A stretch of DNA of 64,000 bases from Limimaricola sp. (GCF_016125575.1 NZ_WGLM01000002.1:496001-560000); one strand, 5' to 3'. Counted from the stretch's first letter, positions 36,416 to 46,771 are shown. Made by a program: numbers and translations. Notes: generated by a model not told the origin, from the letters alone.

Positions 36416-37627
36416 TCAGAAGCTGACGACGCCGGCATTGTAGGTTTCGACATTCACCTTTGTCGGTTTTCCGTCCATCGCCTCGACCTCCAGATGCGCG
36501 GGCGGGTGGCCAAGGTCGCTGGCCATCTGCGCCGCCGCCGAATTGCCGCCGCCCGGCAGAATCGACAGCCGCACGCCACCGCCGAAATTGTCTGCGCTGA
36601 AGCCGCCGGAGGGCGAGTAATGCCCGTCGGCGCGTAGGTAGGCGGCCAGTGGCCCTTCGCTGACGCCGCCCTCGACGCGCACGTCGACATTGCCCTGCCC
36701 GTCGACCAGCAGATGCAGGCTGAAGCCCGGCACCGCCACCGAGAAGCCGGCGTTCAGGCCGGGAATGAGGATACCGAATTCCGGCAGGTCCTCCTTGCAG
36801 TCGTAAGATGTGGCGTAGGGTTTGCCTTCCTGACAGGCCATCTGGGCCGACGAGCCCTCGATTTCGCAACTGACGGACTGGATGCCGCCGATGATGGATT
36901 TGGGGCAGATCTCCTGGCAATGGAAATCGACGTTGCATTGCCGTGCGGCGGCCGCGGTGTAGGGGGCCGTGACATCGGGCAGTTGCGCCAGCGCCAGCCG
37001 CAGCGGCATGCCTGACGGATCGATTTGCTGGGCCATGGCCAGCGCGCGGCCGGCGTCATCGGCCCTGCCTGCCGCGTCGTAGCTGCGGGCGAGGTTGGTC
37101 CAGTAAAGGGCGATGTCGGGGGCGGCGGCGGTCGCGGCCTCGCCCGCGGCGACGGCCACGTCACTGTCGCCCATATCGCGCGCTACGTTGCCCAGCGTGT
37201 TCTGGAAGGCCGCGTTGCCGGGGTTGAGCGCCACGGCGGCCTCCGCTGCCGCGCGGGCTGCTGCGAGCCAGTCGTCCGGTGCCTTGGCCGGGTCGTCGGC
37301 CCACGTCTCGGCCAGAAGGGCCGCGAAATTGTTGAGCGAAACAGGGTCGGTCGGGTCGGCCACGGCCTGATCCCCGAAGAACCACGCGGCGTGGCCGAAG
37401 TGGCGGCGGGCATAGAGCATCTGACCCAGCGTGTCGCCGTTGACGCCGGCAGGCAGGTTGCCGCGCAGGCCCGCGAGCGCCGCAGCTTCGCCCGCGGGAA
37501 AACCCGCGGCAAGCCCGTCCATCGCGCCGGTGATCTGCCCGGGCAGATCCTGCGCGGCGGCAAGGCCCGGAAGGGTGAGAAGAATGCAGAAAATCGTGGC
37601 CTTGCGACCCATCAAATGCGGTGTCAT
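36416..37627 (-). CDS. Exported TPR-containing protein with Cys-rich middle
   Basis: 403 residues with a signal peptide (MGRKATIFCILLTLPGLAAA). Residues about 60-200 have TPR-like helices (FGHAAWFFGDQAVADPTD, then NPGNAAFQNTLGNVARDMGD and LYWTNLARSYDAAGRADDAG). A Cys-rich stretch follows (CNVDFHCQEICPKSIIGGIQ, SCEIEG, MACQEGKPYATSYDCKED), and a Gly-rich C-terminal part closes the protein. Probably a periplasmic or surface scaffold; no enzyme motif is seen. The ATG at 37627 has GGGAGGTG upstream and avoids the unlikely N-terminal extension to 37666. Confidence 0.75.
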   Translation of the reverse strand: MTPHLMGRKATIFCILLTLPGLAAAQDLPGQITGAMDGLAAGFPAGEAAALAGLRGNLPAGVNGDTLGQMLYARRHFGHAAWFFGDQAVADPTDPVSLNNFAALLAETWADDPAKAPDDWLAAARAAAEAAVALNPGNAAFQNTLGNVARDMGDSDVAVAAGEAATAAAPDIALYWTNLARSYDAAGRADDAGRALAMAQQIDPSGMPLRLALAQLPDVTAPYTAAAARQCNVDFHCQEICPKSIIGGIQSVSCEIEGSSAQMACQEGKPYATSYDCKEDLPEFGILIPGLNAGFSVAVPGFSLHLLVDGQGNVDVRVEGGVSEGPLAAYLRADGHYSPSGGFSADNFGGGVRLSILPGGGNSAAAQMASDLGHPPAHLEVEAMDGKPTKVNVETYNAGVVSF

Positions 37628-37701
37628 CGCGCACCTCCCTTGTTTTGAAATGCCCAATTCTACCATGATCGGGGGGATTTCAGAAACGCGGGGGAAAGCC
37701 T

Positions 37702-38652
37702 TTGAAAATCGCGGTATTGGACGACTATGCCGGGGCGGCGCTGCGGTTGGCCGACTGGGGCGGGCTGGACGTGACGGTGTTTGCCGACACGCAAGCGGGG
37801 CCTGCGCTGGCGGCTCGGCTGCAACCCTATGACGTGGTCTGCCTGATGCGCGAGCGCACCGCCTTTGGTGCCGAGGTGATCGGCGCCTTGCCGCGGTTGA
37901 AGCTGATCGTGACGACGGGGCCGAGAAATGCCGCCATCGACATGGCCGCGGCGCAAGCGCGGGGCATCACCGTCTGCGGCACCGAAAGCCGCAAGACCAC
38001 GACAAGCGAACTGGCGCTGCTGATGATTTTGGCGCTGAACCGGCGGCTGTTGCCCGAGGTGGCGACGCTGCGCGCGGGCGGCTGGCAGGCGGGGCTGGGG
38101 CGCGACCTGGCCGGGCTGACGCTGGGCCTGATCGGGCTGGGCAATATCGGCGCGCAGATGGCCGCGCTGGGCCGCGCGCTGGGGATGGAGGTTTGTGCGT
38201 GGAGCCAGAACCTGACGGCGGCGCGTTGCGCGGAACTGGGCGTCAGCCAGTGCGAAAGCTTGCCGGCCCTGATGGCGGCCTCGGACGTGTCGAGCGTGCA
38301 TCTTGTCCTGTCGGAGCGCACGCGCGGGCTGGTGGGGGCTGAGGCCTTTGCCGCCGCGCGGCCAGGTCATGTCTTCGTCAACACCTCGCGCGGGCCGATC
38401 GTGCAGACCGGCGCGCTGCTGGACTGGCTGGCGGGGGACGGGGCGGCGATGGCGGGGCTCGATGTCTTCGACGCCGAACCCCTTCCGCAAGACGACCCGC
38501 TGCGCGCGGCTGCGGCGGAACTTGACGGGCGGCTGTTGCTGACGCCGCACCTTGGCTACACGACCGAGGCGACGTTCCGCCTCTTTTACACCCAGACGGT
38601 CGAGGCGGTGCGGGCCTGGGCCGCGGGCGCGCCGGTGCGGGTGATCGGGTAG
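37702..38652 (+). CDS. D-2-hydroxyacid dehydrogenase family protein
   Basis: NAD-dependent dehydrogenase, 316 residues, cytoplasmic. Rossmann motif LGLIGLGNIGAQMAALGRAL. Catalytic Arg is in HVFVNTSRGPIVQTGALLDW, Glu in GLDVFDAEPLPQDD, and His in LLLTPHLGYTTEATFR. The gene appears to start with TTG at 37702, preceded by GGGGGAAAG, because the protein then begins MKIAVLDDYAGAAL as expected and no ATG or GTG is available there. The substrate is unknown; close relatives are annotated as phosphoglycerate dehydrogenase-like. Confidence 0.88.
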   Translation: MKIAVLDDYAGAALRLADWGGLDVTVFADTQAGPALAARLQPYDVVCLMRERTAFGAEVIGALPRLKLIVTTGPRNAAIDMAAAQARGITVCGTESRKTTTSELALLMILALNRRLLPEVATLRAGGWQAGLGRDLAGLTLGLIGLGNIGAQMAALGRALGMEVCAWSQNLTAARCAELGVSQCESLPALMAASDVSSVHLVLSERTRGLVGAEAFAAARPGHVFVNTSRGPIVQTGALLDWLAGDGAAMAGLDVFDAEPLPQDDPLRAAAAELDGRLLLTPHLGYTTEATFRLFYTQTVEAVRAWAAGAPVRVIG

Positions 38653-38658
38653 CGGATT

Positions 38659-38695
38659 AAAAAGGCGGCGGCCTCCCCGTGGGGCGGCCGCCGCC
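38659..38695 (-). terminator. Bidirectional hairpin terminator between dehydrogenase and GST genes
   Basis: GGCGGCGGCC (38664-38673) pairs with GGCCGCCGCC (38686-38695), extended by an inner CCCC-GT-GGGG. The minus strand has a T run (38659-38663) after the stem, so it should end transcription of the GST gene. On the plus strand only TTAA follows. Confidence 0.75.
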
Positions 38696-38712
38696 CTTAA
38701 CTTCCGAAGGTG

Positions 38713-39348
38713 TCAGGCCGGTTCGGCTTCGCGCTTGGCCCACATCGCCTTGAAGGCCGGGCGGGACTGGCAGGCGGCCAGCCATGCGGTGACGGCGGGA
38801 AACTCTTCGAACATCCCCGGAAGGGCCTGGGCGTAGCGCAGGCATTCGGCCAGCCCGAGATCGGCGATAGTAAAGCGCCCGCCGACAAGGTGGGATTGCG
38901 TGGCAAGATGCGTCTCGATCGCCCGGAGCGGACGGTGCAGCCTCGCCGCGTGATCCTCGACTTCGGGCGCGCCCTTGGGCGCCTGCATGATCGCCAGCGC
39001 GTGCGGTTCGACCGCGGTCATCGCGTAAATCGCCCATTGCATCATCTGCGCCTCTTCGGCCAGATCGCGCGGAGCCAGCGGGCCGCCCGCCTTCTTGGCG
39101 AGGTAGAAGTTGATCGCGAGCGATTCCGAGATCACCAGATCGCCATCCTTCAGCACCGGCACCGCACCGGCGGGCGAGATGGCAAGGAAGGCGGGCGAGC
39201 GGGTGTTCATCGGTGCATCGGCTGCCAGCGGATCGGCAAGGCGATAGGCCTGGATCACCGGGACATGATCGAGCGTCAGGCCAAGTTCTTCGGCCAGCCA
39301 GACGTTGCGGGTCGCGCGGCTGCGATAGACGCCGTAAAGGGTGGGCAT
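38713..39348 (-). CDS. Glutathione S-transferase family protein
   Basis: 211 residues, cytoplasmic. Thioredoxin-like N-domain begins MPTLYGVYRSRATRNVWLAE and contains the cis-Pro segment GAVPVLKDGDLVISESLAIN with the glutathione-binding Glu-Ser. The helical C-domain includes HLVGGRFTIADLGLAECLRY, the N-capping-box motif of GSTs. The start at 39348 follows the family; the long frame extending to 39708 is an artefact. A strong hairpin terminator follows the gene. The electrophile or function is not known. Confidence 0.9.
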   Translation of the reverse strand: MPTLYGVYRSRATRNVWLAEELGLTLDHVPVIQAYRLADPLAADAPMNTRSPAFLAISPAGAVPVLKDGDLVISESLAINFYLAKKAGGPLAPRDLAEEAQMMQWAIYAMTAVEPHALAIMQAPKGAPEVEDHAARLHRPLRAIETHLATQSHLVGGRFTIADLGLAECLRYAQALPGMFEEFPAVTAWLAACQSRPAFKAMWAKREAEPA

Positions 39349-39428
39349 GGGGGCACTCCGTTGTTGCGCGGCGAGCCTAGCGCGCGCCCCGCGCGGGCGG
39401 AAGGGCCGCCCGGCACCTAGACCCGCAC

Positions 39429-39815
39429 CTAGAGCAGCGCCTGCACCACCAGCATGACGACCAGCGAGGCCAGCCAATAGCCCGCATCGACGTTGCGGGC
39501 GTAAAGCGATTTCTGGCTGAACGTCGCGCCCGACCATGCCAGCGCGGCAAAGGCCAGCGTCGCCAGCACCCCCAGCGCCAGCAGGTTCTGTGCCCGGCAG
39601 ATGGCCAGTACCCAGCTCATCAACAGCAGGCCAAGCGCCTGCGCGCCCATCGCGTCCAGCGGCATCTGGCTGGCCGCGCCCAGCTGAACATGGCTGCCTT
39701 CGGCCCATTTCCGCCCGAAGGTTGCCGGCAGATAGACGACCCAGCCCAGAAGAAAAGACGCGACCGCGCCGACGATCACGCCGAGCCAGCCGACATTCGT
39801 GAAAAGTGCGCCCAT
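39429..39815 (-). CDS. DUF1761 family membrane protein
   Basis: 128 residues with about four hydrophobic helices: LGVIVGAVASFLLGWVVYLP, then FGRKWAEGSHVQLGAASQMP as the loop, ALGLLLMSWVLAICRAQNLL, LATLAFAALAWSGATFSQKS and a last helix ending VQALL. This arrangement matches DUF1761. The ATG at 39815 has GGAGGGAA upstream. Role unknown. Confidence 0.78.
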   Translation of the reverse strand: MGALFTNVGWLGVIVGAVASFLLGWVVYLPATFGRKWAEGSHVQLGAASQMPLDAMGAQALGLLLMSWVLAICRAQNLLALGVLATLAFAALAWSGATFSQKSLYARNVDAGYWLASLVVMLVVQALL

Positions 39816-39908
39816 GATGTTCCCTCCACCCATTGGCCCACGCATCCTAGCATGTCCCGCGCCGGGCGGATAAACATCCTGCGACACGACCAGAACAGGA
39901 GGCAGACC

Positions 39909-40796
39909 ATGCGCATCATCTTCACAGGCGGCAGCGGCAAGGCGGGGCGGCACGCGGTGCCCTACCTGATCGAGCAGGGCCATCAGGTGACCAACCTCGA
40001 TCTCGTGCCGCTCAACTATCCCGGCGTGCGCAACCTGCGTTGCGACCTGACTGATGCGGGGCAGGTGTTCAACGCCTTCTCGGCCTATGCAGGCTTCGAC
40101 GAGCTGGAGCCGGGGACGGGCGTGCCGAAATATGACGCCATCGTGCATTTCGCGGCGATCCCCTGCATCCTGATCCGCCCGGATAACGAGACCTACATGA
40201 TCAATGTGGCCAGCACCTACAACGTGCTCGATGCAGCGGTGAAGCTGGGCATCCGCAAGGTGATCTTCGCCTCGTCCGAGACGACCTATGGTATCTGTTT
40301 CTGGGACGGCGAGAAGAAGCCGCAATACGTGCCCATCGACGAAGAGCACCCGACGCTGCCGCAGGACAGCTACGCGATGTCCAAGGTGGTGAACGAGGCG
40401 ACGGCGCGGAGTTTCCAGGCGCGCTCGGGCTTCGACATCTACGGGCTGCGGATCAACAACGTGATCGAGCCGCATGAATACGCCCAGAACTTCCCCGCCT
40501 ACATGGAAAATCCCGCGCTGCGGCGGCGCAACATCTTCGCCTATATCGATGCGCGCGACCTTGGCCACATGGTGGATTGCTGTCTGAAGACCGACGGGCT
40601 GGGCTACGAGGTGTTCAACGTCTCCAACGACGACATGTCGGTGAGCCTGACCAGCGACGAGGTGATCGCGCAGTTCTACGAGGGCGTCGAGGTGAAGCGG
40701 AAGATGGGCCGGCACGAGACCTTTTATGCCAACGACAAGGCCAAGAAACTGGTGGGTTTCCAGCCCAAGCACAGCTGGCGTGACGTGCTGAAATGA
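39909..40796 (+). CDS. NAD-dependent epimerase/dehydratase family protein
   Basis: Extended short-chain dehydrogenase, 295 residues. The NAD-binding loop is IIFTGGSGKAGRHAVPYL. Active-site Ser/Tyr/Lys are in KVIFASSETTYGICF and LPQDSYAMSKVVNEATA (YxxxK). The sequence resembles UDP-glucose 4-epimerase-like proteins of sugar acid metabolism, but the substrate is open. AGGAGG precedes the ATG. The 3' end overlaps the next gene by 4 bp (ATGA), so the two are translationally coupled. Confidence 0.87.
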   Translation: MRIIFTGGSGKAGRHAVPYLIEQGHQVTNLDLVPLNYPGVRNLRCDLTDAGQVFNAFSAYAGFDELEPGTGVPKYDAIVHFAAIPCILIRPDNETYMINVASTYNVLDAAVKLGIRKVIFASSETTYGICFWDGEKKPQYVPIDEEHPTLPQDSYAMSKVVNEATARSFQARSGFDIYGLRINNVIEPHEYAQNFPAYMENPALRRRNIFAYIDARDLGHMVDCCLKTDGLGYEVFNVSNDDMSVSLTSDEVIAQFYEGVEVKRKMGRHETFYANDKAKKLVGFQPKHSWRDVLK

Positions 40797-41752
40797 GCCT
40801 CGCCACGGTCGATCTGGCGGGGTTCGAGGCGGCGACGGGCGCGGCGCGGGCCGCGCGCGCCGCCGAGATCGACCGCATCTGCCGCGAGACGGGGTTTCTT
40901 GTCCTGACCGGCCACGGCGTGCCGCAGGCAGTGATCGACAATGTCTGGCAGGCGGCAAAGACGTTTTTCGCCGAACCACACCTGGCCAAGGCGCGGGTCG
41001 CTGCGCCTTATGCCGGCTATCCCTATGGCTGGCTCGGCCCCGATTCCGAGGCGCTTGCGCGGTCCAAGGGCGAGGTGACGCCGCCCGACCTGAAGGAAAG
41101 CTTCAACGGTGGGCCGCTGGACGTGCCGGAGGGGATGACAGACGCGGATGCGCTGGCCTTCTGCTACCAGCCGACGCTGTGGCCAGACCTGCCGGGGTTC
41201 CGCCCGGCATGGGAGGCCTATTACCGGGCGATGGAAGGGCTCGCCGCGCGGGTGATGCGCGCCTTCGCCGCCGCGCTGGGCCTGCCGGAGGACCATTTCG
41301 AGCAGTTTATCGCCGCGCCGGTCTCGGCGCTGCGGGCACTGCATTACCCCGCGACATCGGGCGCGCCGCAGGCGGGCCAGCAGCGGGCCGGGGCACATAC
41401 CGACTATGGTTCGCTGACCATCCTGCTGCCGCAGCCGGGCAGCCGTGGGTTGGAGATCTGGACGCAAGGCGCTTGGGTGGAAGTGTCGGCGCCCGCGGGG
41501 GCCTTCGTGATCAACATCGGCGACCTGATGGCGCGCTGGACTGCCGACCGCTGGGTCAGCACGCTGCACCGCGTTGCGGCGCGGCCCGGCCAGCCGGCGC
41601 GGCAAAGCCTTGCTTTTTTCCATCAGCCCGACTGGGAGGCAGAGATCGTGCCGCTGGATGGCTCGGACGCCTATCCGCCGGTCCTGTCGGGCCCTTATCT
41701 GATGGAGAAGTTCCGCGCGGCAGCGGCAGGTGCCTCCGGCGGAGGTATTTGA
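40793..41752 (+). CDS. Isopenicillin N synthase-like 2-oxoglutarate/Fe(II) oxygenase
   Basis: 319-residue non-haem iron oxygenase. The N-terminal DIOX_N-type region has EIDRICRETGFLVLTGHGVP. The iron site is formed by AGAHTDYGSLTILLPQPG (H and D) and VSTLHRVAARPG (H), with the 2-oxoglutarate Arg in ARQSLAFFHQPDWE. The substrate is not clear, and coupling with the epimerase suggests a small-molecule pathway. The final residues ASGGGI are encoded by the dispersed repeat at 41732-41764. Confidence 0.88.
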   Translation: MSLATVDLAGFEAATGAARAARAAEIDRICRETGFLVLTGHGVPQAVIDNVWQAAKTFFAEPHLAKARVAAPYAGYPYGWLGPDSEALARSKGEVTPPDLKESFNGGPLDVPEGMTDADALAFCYQPTLWPDLPGFRPAWEAYYRAMEGLAARVMRAFAAALGLPEDHFEQFIAAPVSALRALHYPATSGAPQAGQQRAGAHTDYGSLTILLPQPGSRGLEIWTQGAWVEVSAPAGAFVINIGDLMARWTADRWVSTLHRVAARPGQPARQSLAFFHQPDWEAEIVPLDGSDAYPPVLSGPYLMEKFRAAAAGASGGGI

Positions 41753-41764
41753 GCCAAGATGAAG
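41732..41764 (+). repeat. Dispersed repeat, copy 2 (overlaps the 3' end of the oxygenase gene)
   Basis: GCCTCCGGCGGAGG, then TATTTGAGCCAAGATGAAG. It is related to the reverse complement of 680-714. CCTCC/GGAGG makes a short hairpin followed by TATTTG. The oxygenase stop codon (41750-41752) lies inside it, so the element provides the last codons of that gene. Confidence 0.6.
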
Positions 41765-41783
41765 CCGAAAGGCGACGGCTGGA

Positions 41784-42425
41784 TCAGACGAGGCTGAGCA
41801 GAAACTCCATCACCGGCATCGCGTCGGCATAGGCCGCCATCAGCCGGTCGGGCAGCGGCCCCAGCCTATCGAGCGGGCGGGTCGCGACGAGGCCTTTCAT
41901 GCGCAGCAGCCGTTCCATCGGGTGATCGGCCGTGTAGGGCGGCGGCACGCGCTTGAGCACCGGCTCCCACAGGCGAAAGCCCTGCACCTCGGCCGCCGCG
42001 ATGATCCCGCCGACGCGCGCGGCGTCCAGATCGACCAGTTTGCGCCAATCGTCGAGAACGGACTTTTCGAACTCCATGATGCCGATGCCGACAAAGACCT
42101 CGGAAATGTCGATGCCGAAGAAAAAGGCCGGGTCCTGCCGCCCTTCGGCGGCGACGGTCCACATCATGTGCAGGTGGGTGTTATAGGGGCGTTTGTCCTT
42201 GGAGAAACGCACGTCGCGATGCGGGCGGAAGAGCTTGGGCCGGATCGCCTCGCCCGTGAGCGAGGCAAGCTGTGGAGCGATTTCATCGAGAAGGGCGCCG
42301 GCTGCAGGCTTGATCTGGTCGTCGTAAGTGGCGCGGTTTTCCTGCCACCAGTCACGGGTATTGTGGGCCTGTAGCGCGGCATAGAAGGGTTGGGCGGTGG
42401 TAATCAGCGGGTCGTTCTCTGGCAT
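41784..42425 (-). CDS. DUF2461 (TIGR02453) family protein
   Basis: 213 residues of the widespread DUF2461 family. Markers are FYAALQAHNTRDWWQENRAT, LFRPHRDVRFSKDKRPYNTH and FFFGIDISEVFVGIGIMEFE. It is cytoplasmic, with no known biochemical activity. Single gene, convergent with the oxygenase. Confidence 0.9.
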   Translation of the reverse strand: MPENDPLITTAQPFYAALQAHNTRDWWQENRATYDDQIKPAAGALLDEIAPQLASLTGEAIRPKLFRPHRDVRFSKDKRPYNTHLHMMWTVAAEGRQDPAFFFGIDISEVFVGIGIMEFEKSVLDDWRKLVDLDAARVGGIIAAAEVQGFRLWEPVLKRVPPPYTADHPMERLLRMKGLVATRPLDRLGPLPDRLMAAYADAMPVMEFLLSLV

Positions 42426-42519
42426 GGCTCTCTCCGGTCGTCGGGCGCAGGGTAAGGCACGGGGACAGAGTGTCCAGTCCCGGCTGGACGGGGCCGCATC
42501 AAGGCCCTAGAGCGGGATC

Positions 42520-43878
42520 ATGCAACAGCCTGACACGTCATATCGCGCCCATGCGCGCGCCGTCCTTGCGCTGGGCCTGCCGCTGGTGGGGTCGAACCTT
42601 GCGCAGGTGGCACTGAACGTGACCGATGCCGTGCTGCTGGGCTGGTACAGCGTGACGGCACTGGCCGGGGTGACGCTGGCCACTTCGTTCTATTTCATCA
42701 TCTTCATCATCGGGGCCGGTTGTGCCTGGGCGGTGATGCCGCTGGTCGCCGCTGCGGCCGAGGCGGGCGACGAGGTGCAGGCGCGCCGCGTCACCCGGAT
42801 GGGGTTCTGGCTGGTCAGCGCCTTTGGTGCGCTGGCTGTCCTGCCGCTGTGGCATTCCGGTGCGATCATGCTGGCCATCGGGCAAAAGCCAGAGGTGGCG
42901 CAGGCCGCGCAGGATTTCCTGCGCATCGCCTCTTTCGCGATGCTGCCGGCGCTGCTGGTGACGGTGCTGCGGTCGTTCCTGTCGGCGTTGCAGCGCACCA
43001 GCGTGCTGTTGTGGGCGACGGTGGGTGCGGCGTTCTGCAATGCGGGGCTGGGCTGGGTGCTGATCTTCGGCCGCTTCGGCTTGCCGGCGTTGGGCATCAA
43101 GGGTGCTGCGATTGCGACCGTCACGATCCAGGTGCTGGTTCTGGTGGTGCTGGCCGTCTACACGGCGCGCGCGCTGCCGCAATACCGGCTGTTCCAGCGC
43201 CTCTGGCGGCCCGATTTCGGGGCGATGTGGGCGGTGGCGCGGATGGGCGGGCCGATCGGGCTGACCTCGCTGGCCGAGGGCGGCCTTTTCAACGCCAGCG
43301 CGGTGATGATGGGCTGGGTCGGAGAAGTACCGCTGGCCGCGCATGGCATCGCGATCCAGCTCGCCAGCCTGACCTTCATGTTCCACCTTGGCATGAGCCA
43401 GGCCGCGACGGTGCGCGCGGGCCGCGCGCTGGGCCGGCGCGACGAGGCGGGGCTGCGCCGGGGCGGACAGGTGGCCACGGTGATTTCGCTGTGCTTCGCG
43501 CTGCTGACGATGGCGGTCTTCCTGGCCATTCCGCAGGTGCTGGTGACGCTTTTCGTCGACAGCCACGAACCCGCCCGCGACGCGCTGATCAGCGCGGGCG
43601 TTACGCTGGTGGCGGTGGCGGGCCTCTTTCAGGTCGTCGATGCGGCGCAGGTGATGACGCTGGGCCTCTTGCGCGGGGTGCAGGATACTTCGGCACCGCT
43701 GGGGCTGGCGGTGATCAGCTATTGGCTGGTGGGCGTGCCGGTCAGCTACGTGCTGGGCTTTCACGCGGGCCTTGGCGGCGTGGGTATCTGGCTGGGCCTT
43801 GTGACCGGGCTGACGGTGGCCTCGGCCCTGCTGATGCGGCGATTCTGGCGGCGGTCGGTTCGGATCGGGATTGTCTGA
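42520..43878 (+). CDS. MATE family efflux transporter
   Basis: 452-residue, twelve-helix inner-membrane exporter driven by Na+ or H+. Features are the family start VLALGLPLVGSNLAQVALNV followed by TDAVLLGWYSVTALAGVTLA, and in the second half GGPIGLTSLAEGGLFNASAV and GMSQAATVRAGRALGRRDEA. It probably exports cationic drugs or metabolites. Standalone gene, with no regulator alongside. Confidence 0.94.
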   Translation: MQQPDTSYRAHARAVLALGLPLVGSNLAQVALNVTDAVLLGWYSVTALAGVTLATSFYFIIFIIGAGCAWAVMPLVAAAAEAGDEVQARRVTRMGFWLVSAFGALAVLPLWHSGAIMLAIGQKPEVAQAAQDFLRIASFAMLPALLVTVLRSFLSALQRTSVLLWATVGAAFCNAGLGWVLIFGRFGLPALGIKGAAIATVTIQVLVLVVLAVYTARALPQYRLFQRLWRPDFGAMWAVARMGGPIGLTSLAEGGLFNASAVMMGWVGEVPLAAHGIAIQLASLTFMFHLGMSQAATVRAGRALGRRDEAGLRRGGQVATVISLCFALLTMAVFLAIPQVLVTLFVDSHEPARDALISAGVTLVAVAGLFQVVDAAQVMTLGLLRGVQDTSAPLGLAVISYWLVGVPVSYVLGFHAGLGGVGIWLGLVTGLTVASALLMRRFWRRSVRIGIV

Positions 43879-43884
43879 GCGGCG

Positions 43885-44304
43885 CTATTCCGCCGCGTCG
43901 TCGGCTGCATCCTCGATCTGCTGGGCCTTGCGCCGGACCAGCGCGGTGCGCAGATCGTGCATCGCCAGCAGCAACGCATCGGTCACCGCGTCGAGGTCTG
44001 TGGTACTGGCCTCGGATTGAACCCAGCCAGTCGTGAGATTGAGGTAGTCAACTGCGCGATGGATGTCGTCGATGGTGCGCGCGGCCAGCTGAGCCTTGCG
44101 GGCCGCCATCCACTCGGCAATGGCGGCCTGATCCTCGGGCGAAAGGGTGCGGTTGCCCTGCGGCTTGACCATTCCATTGCGGATGTTGACCGTCGCGATC
44201 TGGTCCATCTCGATCCGGCGCTGGCGGTTCTGGGTATCGACCCGGAACACGGCGGCGCCGTTCTCTTTCACCCGGAAGTAGTAGTCGGGAAGCTCGTCGC
44301 CCAT
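43885..44304 (-). CDS. Hypothetical protein, helical C-terminus
   Basis: 139 residues. The N-terminal 45 or so look like a small beta region (DYYFRVKENGAAVFRVDTQN), the rest helical and charged, ending AEQ-like acidic (IEDAADDAAE). No signal peptide or membrane segment. It does not match a family that I can name. Convergent with the MATE gene, 6 bp apart. Confidence 0.72.
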   Translation of the reverse strand: MGDELPDYYFRVKENGAAVFRVDTQNRQRRIEMDQIATVNIRNGMVKPQGNRTLSPEDQAAIAEWMAARKAQLAARTIDDIHRAVDYLNLTTGWVQSEASTTDLDAVTDALLLAMHDLRTALVRRKAQQIEDAADDAAE

Positions 44305-44367
44305 CTCAGCCTCGGCCAGTTCTGATCCAGCCTAGCAAGGCCGGCCAGTCAGGGCCACTCCTGCTGT

Positions 44368-44772
44368 TCAGCCCCATGTGTCGTGTTGCGGCAAATCGTC
44401 GGTAATGGTGAACCACGGCGCCTTCGAGCGGACAAAAATATGCGCGGCGGGCCGGATCGTGGGTGCATCCGCCAGCGTGCCCATCGCGACGTGGACCCAG
44501 CCGCCCTCACGCACCACCGACCACAGCAGCGATCCGCAGGTGGCGCAATGCATGTCGCAGGCATCGGGGCTGTTACCGTAGGGCCGAAAGGCCGCATCGG
44601 CGGTCGGCGTCAGCTGCGCGCGCGGGATGCCCGCGACGGGCTTGAACGCCGATCCGGTCGCGCGCTGGCAATCGGCGCAATGGCAGTTGAAGGCATAAGT
44701 GAAGGCATCATCCACGCTGTAGGTCGCGGCGCCGCACAGGCACCGGCGTGACAGGCGTCGAGTTTCGCTCAT
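44368..44772 (-). CDS. GFA family (glutathione-dependent formaldehyde-activating-like) protein
   Basis: 134 residues with the zinc-binding Cys pattern of the GFA fold: RRCLCGAATYSV, FNCHCADCQRATGSAFKPVA and MHCATCGSLLW. Many GFA-domain proteins have no demonstrated formaldehyde role. The ATG at 44772 (MSETRR, AAAGGT upstream) is preferred to the TTG at 44790. Confidence 0.9.
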   Translation of the reverse strand: MSETRRLSRRCLCGAATYSVDDAFTYAFNCHCADCQRATGSAFKPVAGIPRAQLTPTADAAFRPYGNSPDACDMHCATCGSLLWSVVREGGWVHVAMGTLADAPTIRPAAHIFVRSKAPWFTITDDLPQHDTWG

Positions 44773-44835
44773 CAGGTCAACCTTTCGCAAGAGCGCCGGG
44801 CGGGCGTGCCAGCCCGCGCAAGCCGTTGCACTTTC

Positions 44836-45366
44836 CTAGCAGCCCTTCAAGCTGCTCATCATCGGCCCGATCGCATTTTCGATCCAGCGTTCGCTGCTGG
44901 CATAGGTCAGTTCGGCCGTGATCGTCGTATCATCTTGCAGACAGTTCAAAGCGCGCTCCGTCCGCCGATAGAAGACGTCTCCGTCGGCGGTATAGCCCGA
45001 GTAGGCGAACCAGCTGTCGGTGACCTTCTGATAGGTTATCTCGCCGCCCTCGCGTTTGATGAAGTCCGCGGCATCGCGATAAACCTGCTGCCAGTCGTCC
45101 TGCCAGAACAGGCTTGCGTAGGTCACCAGTTTGATCTTTCCCTGCTCTGCCTCGAATTGCGCGCCGTCGGTGGCCGTATCGGAAAACGCGGCGTGCCAGT
45201 CGATCTGCCGCGCCGTGTCGTCCTTTGCCGGCACCTCTGATGGAAGGGTGATCTGAAAGCCGAAACGGGCATTGTGATAGACCAACTGGTCTGCGGCTGC
45301 GGGCACAGCGGCCAAGCCAGCCGATGCGAGGAGGGCCCCGAAGATTGTCTTCGTCAGTGTCGGCAT
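44836..45366 (-). CDS. Hypothetical periplasmic protein
   Basis: 176 residues with a signal peptide (MPTLTKTIFGALLASAGLAA, cut near AAA-DQ). The mature part alternates beta-like segments (YHNARFGFQITLPSEVPA, then SWFAYSGYTADGDVFYRRTE) and ends with a Cys pair (NCLQDDTT...SSLKGC) that may bond. No enzymatic motif. The start at 45366 has AAGGGAACAA upstream; the frame to 45450 is longer but would bury the signal peptide. Confidence 0.72.
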   Translation of the reverse strand: MPTLTKTIFGALLASAGLAAVPAAADQLVYHNARFGFQITLPSEVPAKDDTARQIDWHAAFSDTATDGAQFEAEQGKIKLVTYASLFWQDDWQQVYRDAADFIKREGGEITYQKVTDSWFAYSGYTADGDVFYRRTERALNCLQDDTTITAELTYASSERWIENAIGPMMSSLKGC

Positions 45367-45473
45367 TTGTTCCCTTCCCGCGCTCAACTTATCGGGAACG
45401 TTAGCCAAATTTTCCTGGCAGGGCAACGACACCACCCGGCCCGACACCACGCCGCGACCGAGGCTCTTGGCTG

Positions 45474-46703
<1,230 letters not shown>

Positions 46704-46771
46704 TCAGCGTGTCATAGGGGTGCCGCGACACCCGATCAAGCGACAAGCAAGCGACAAGGAGGAGGCGTCGG

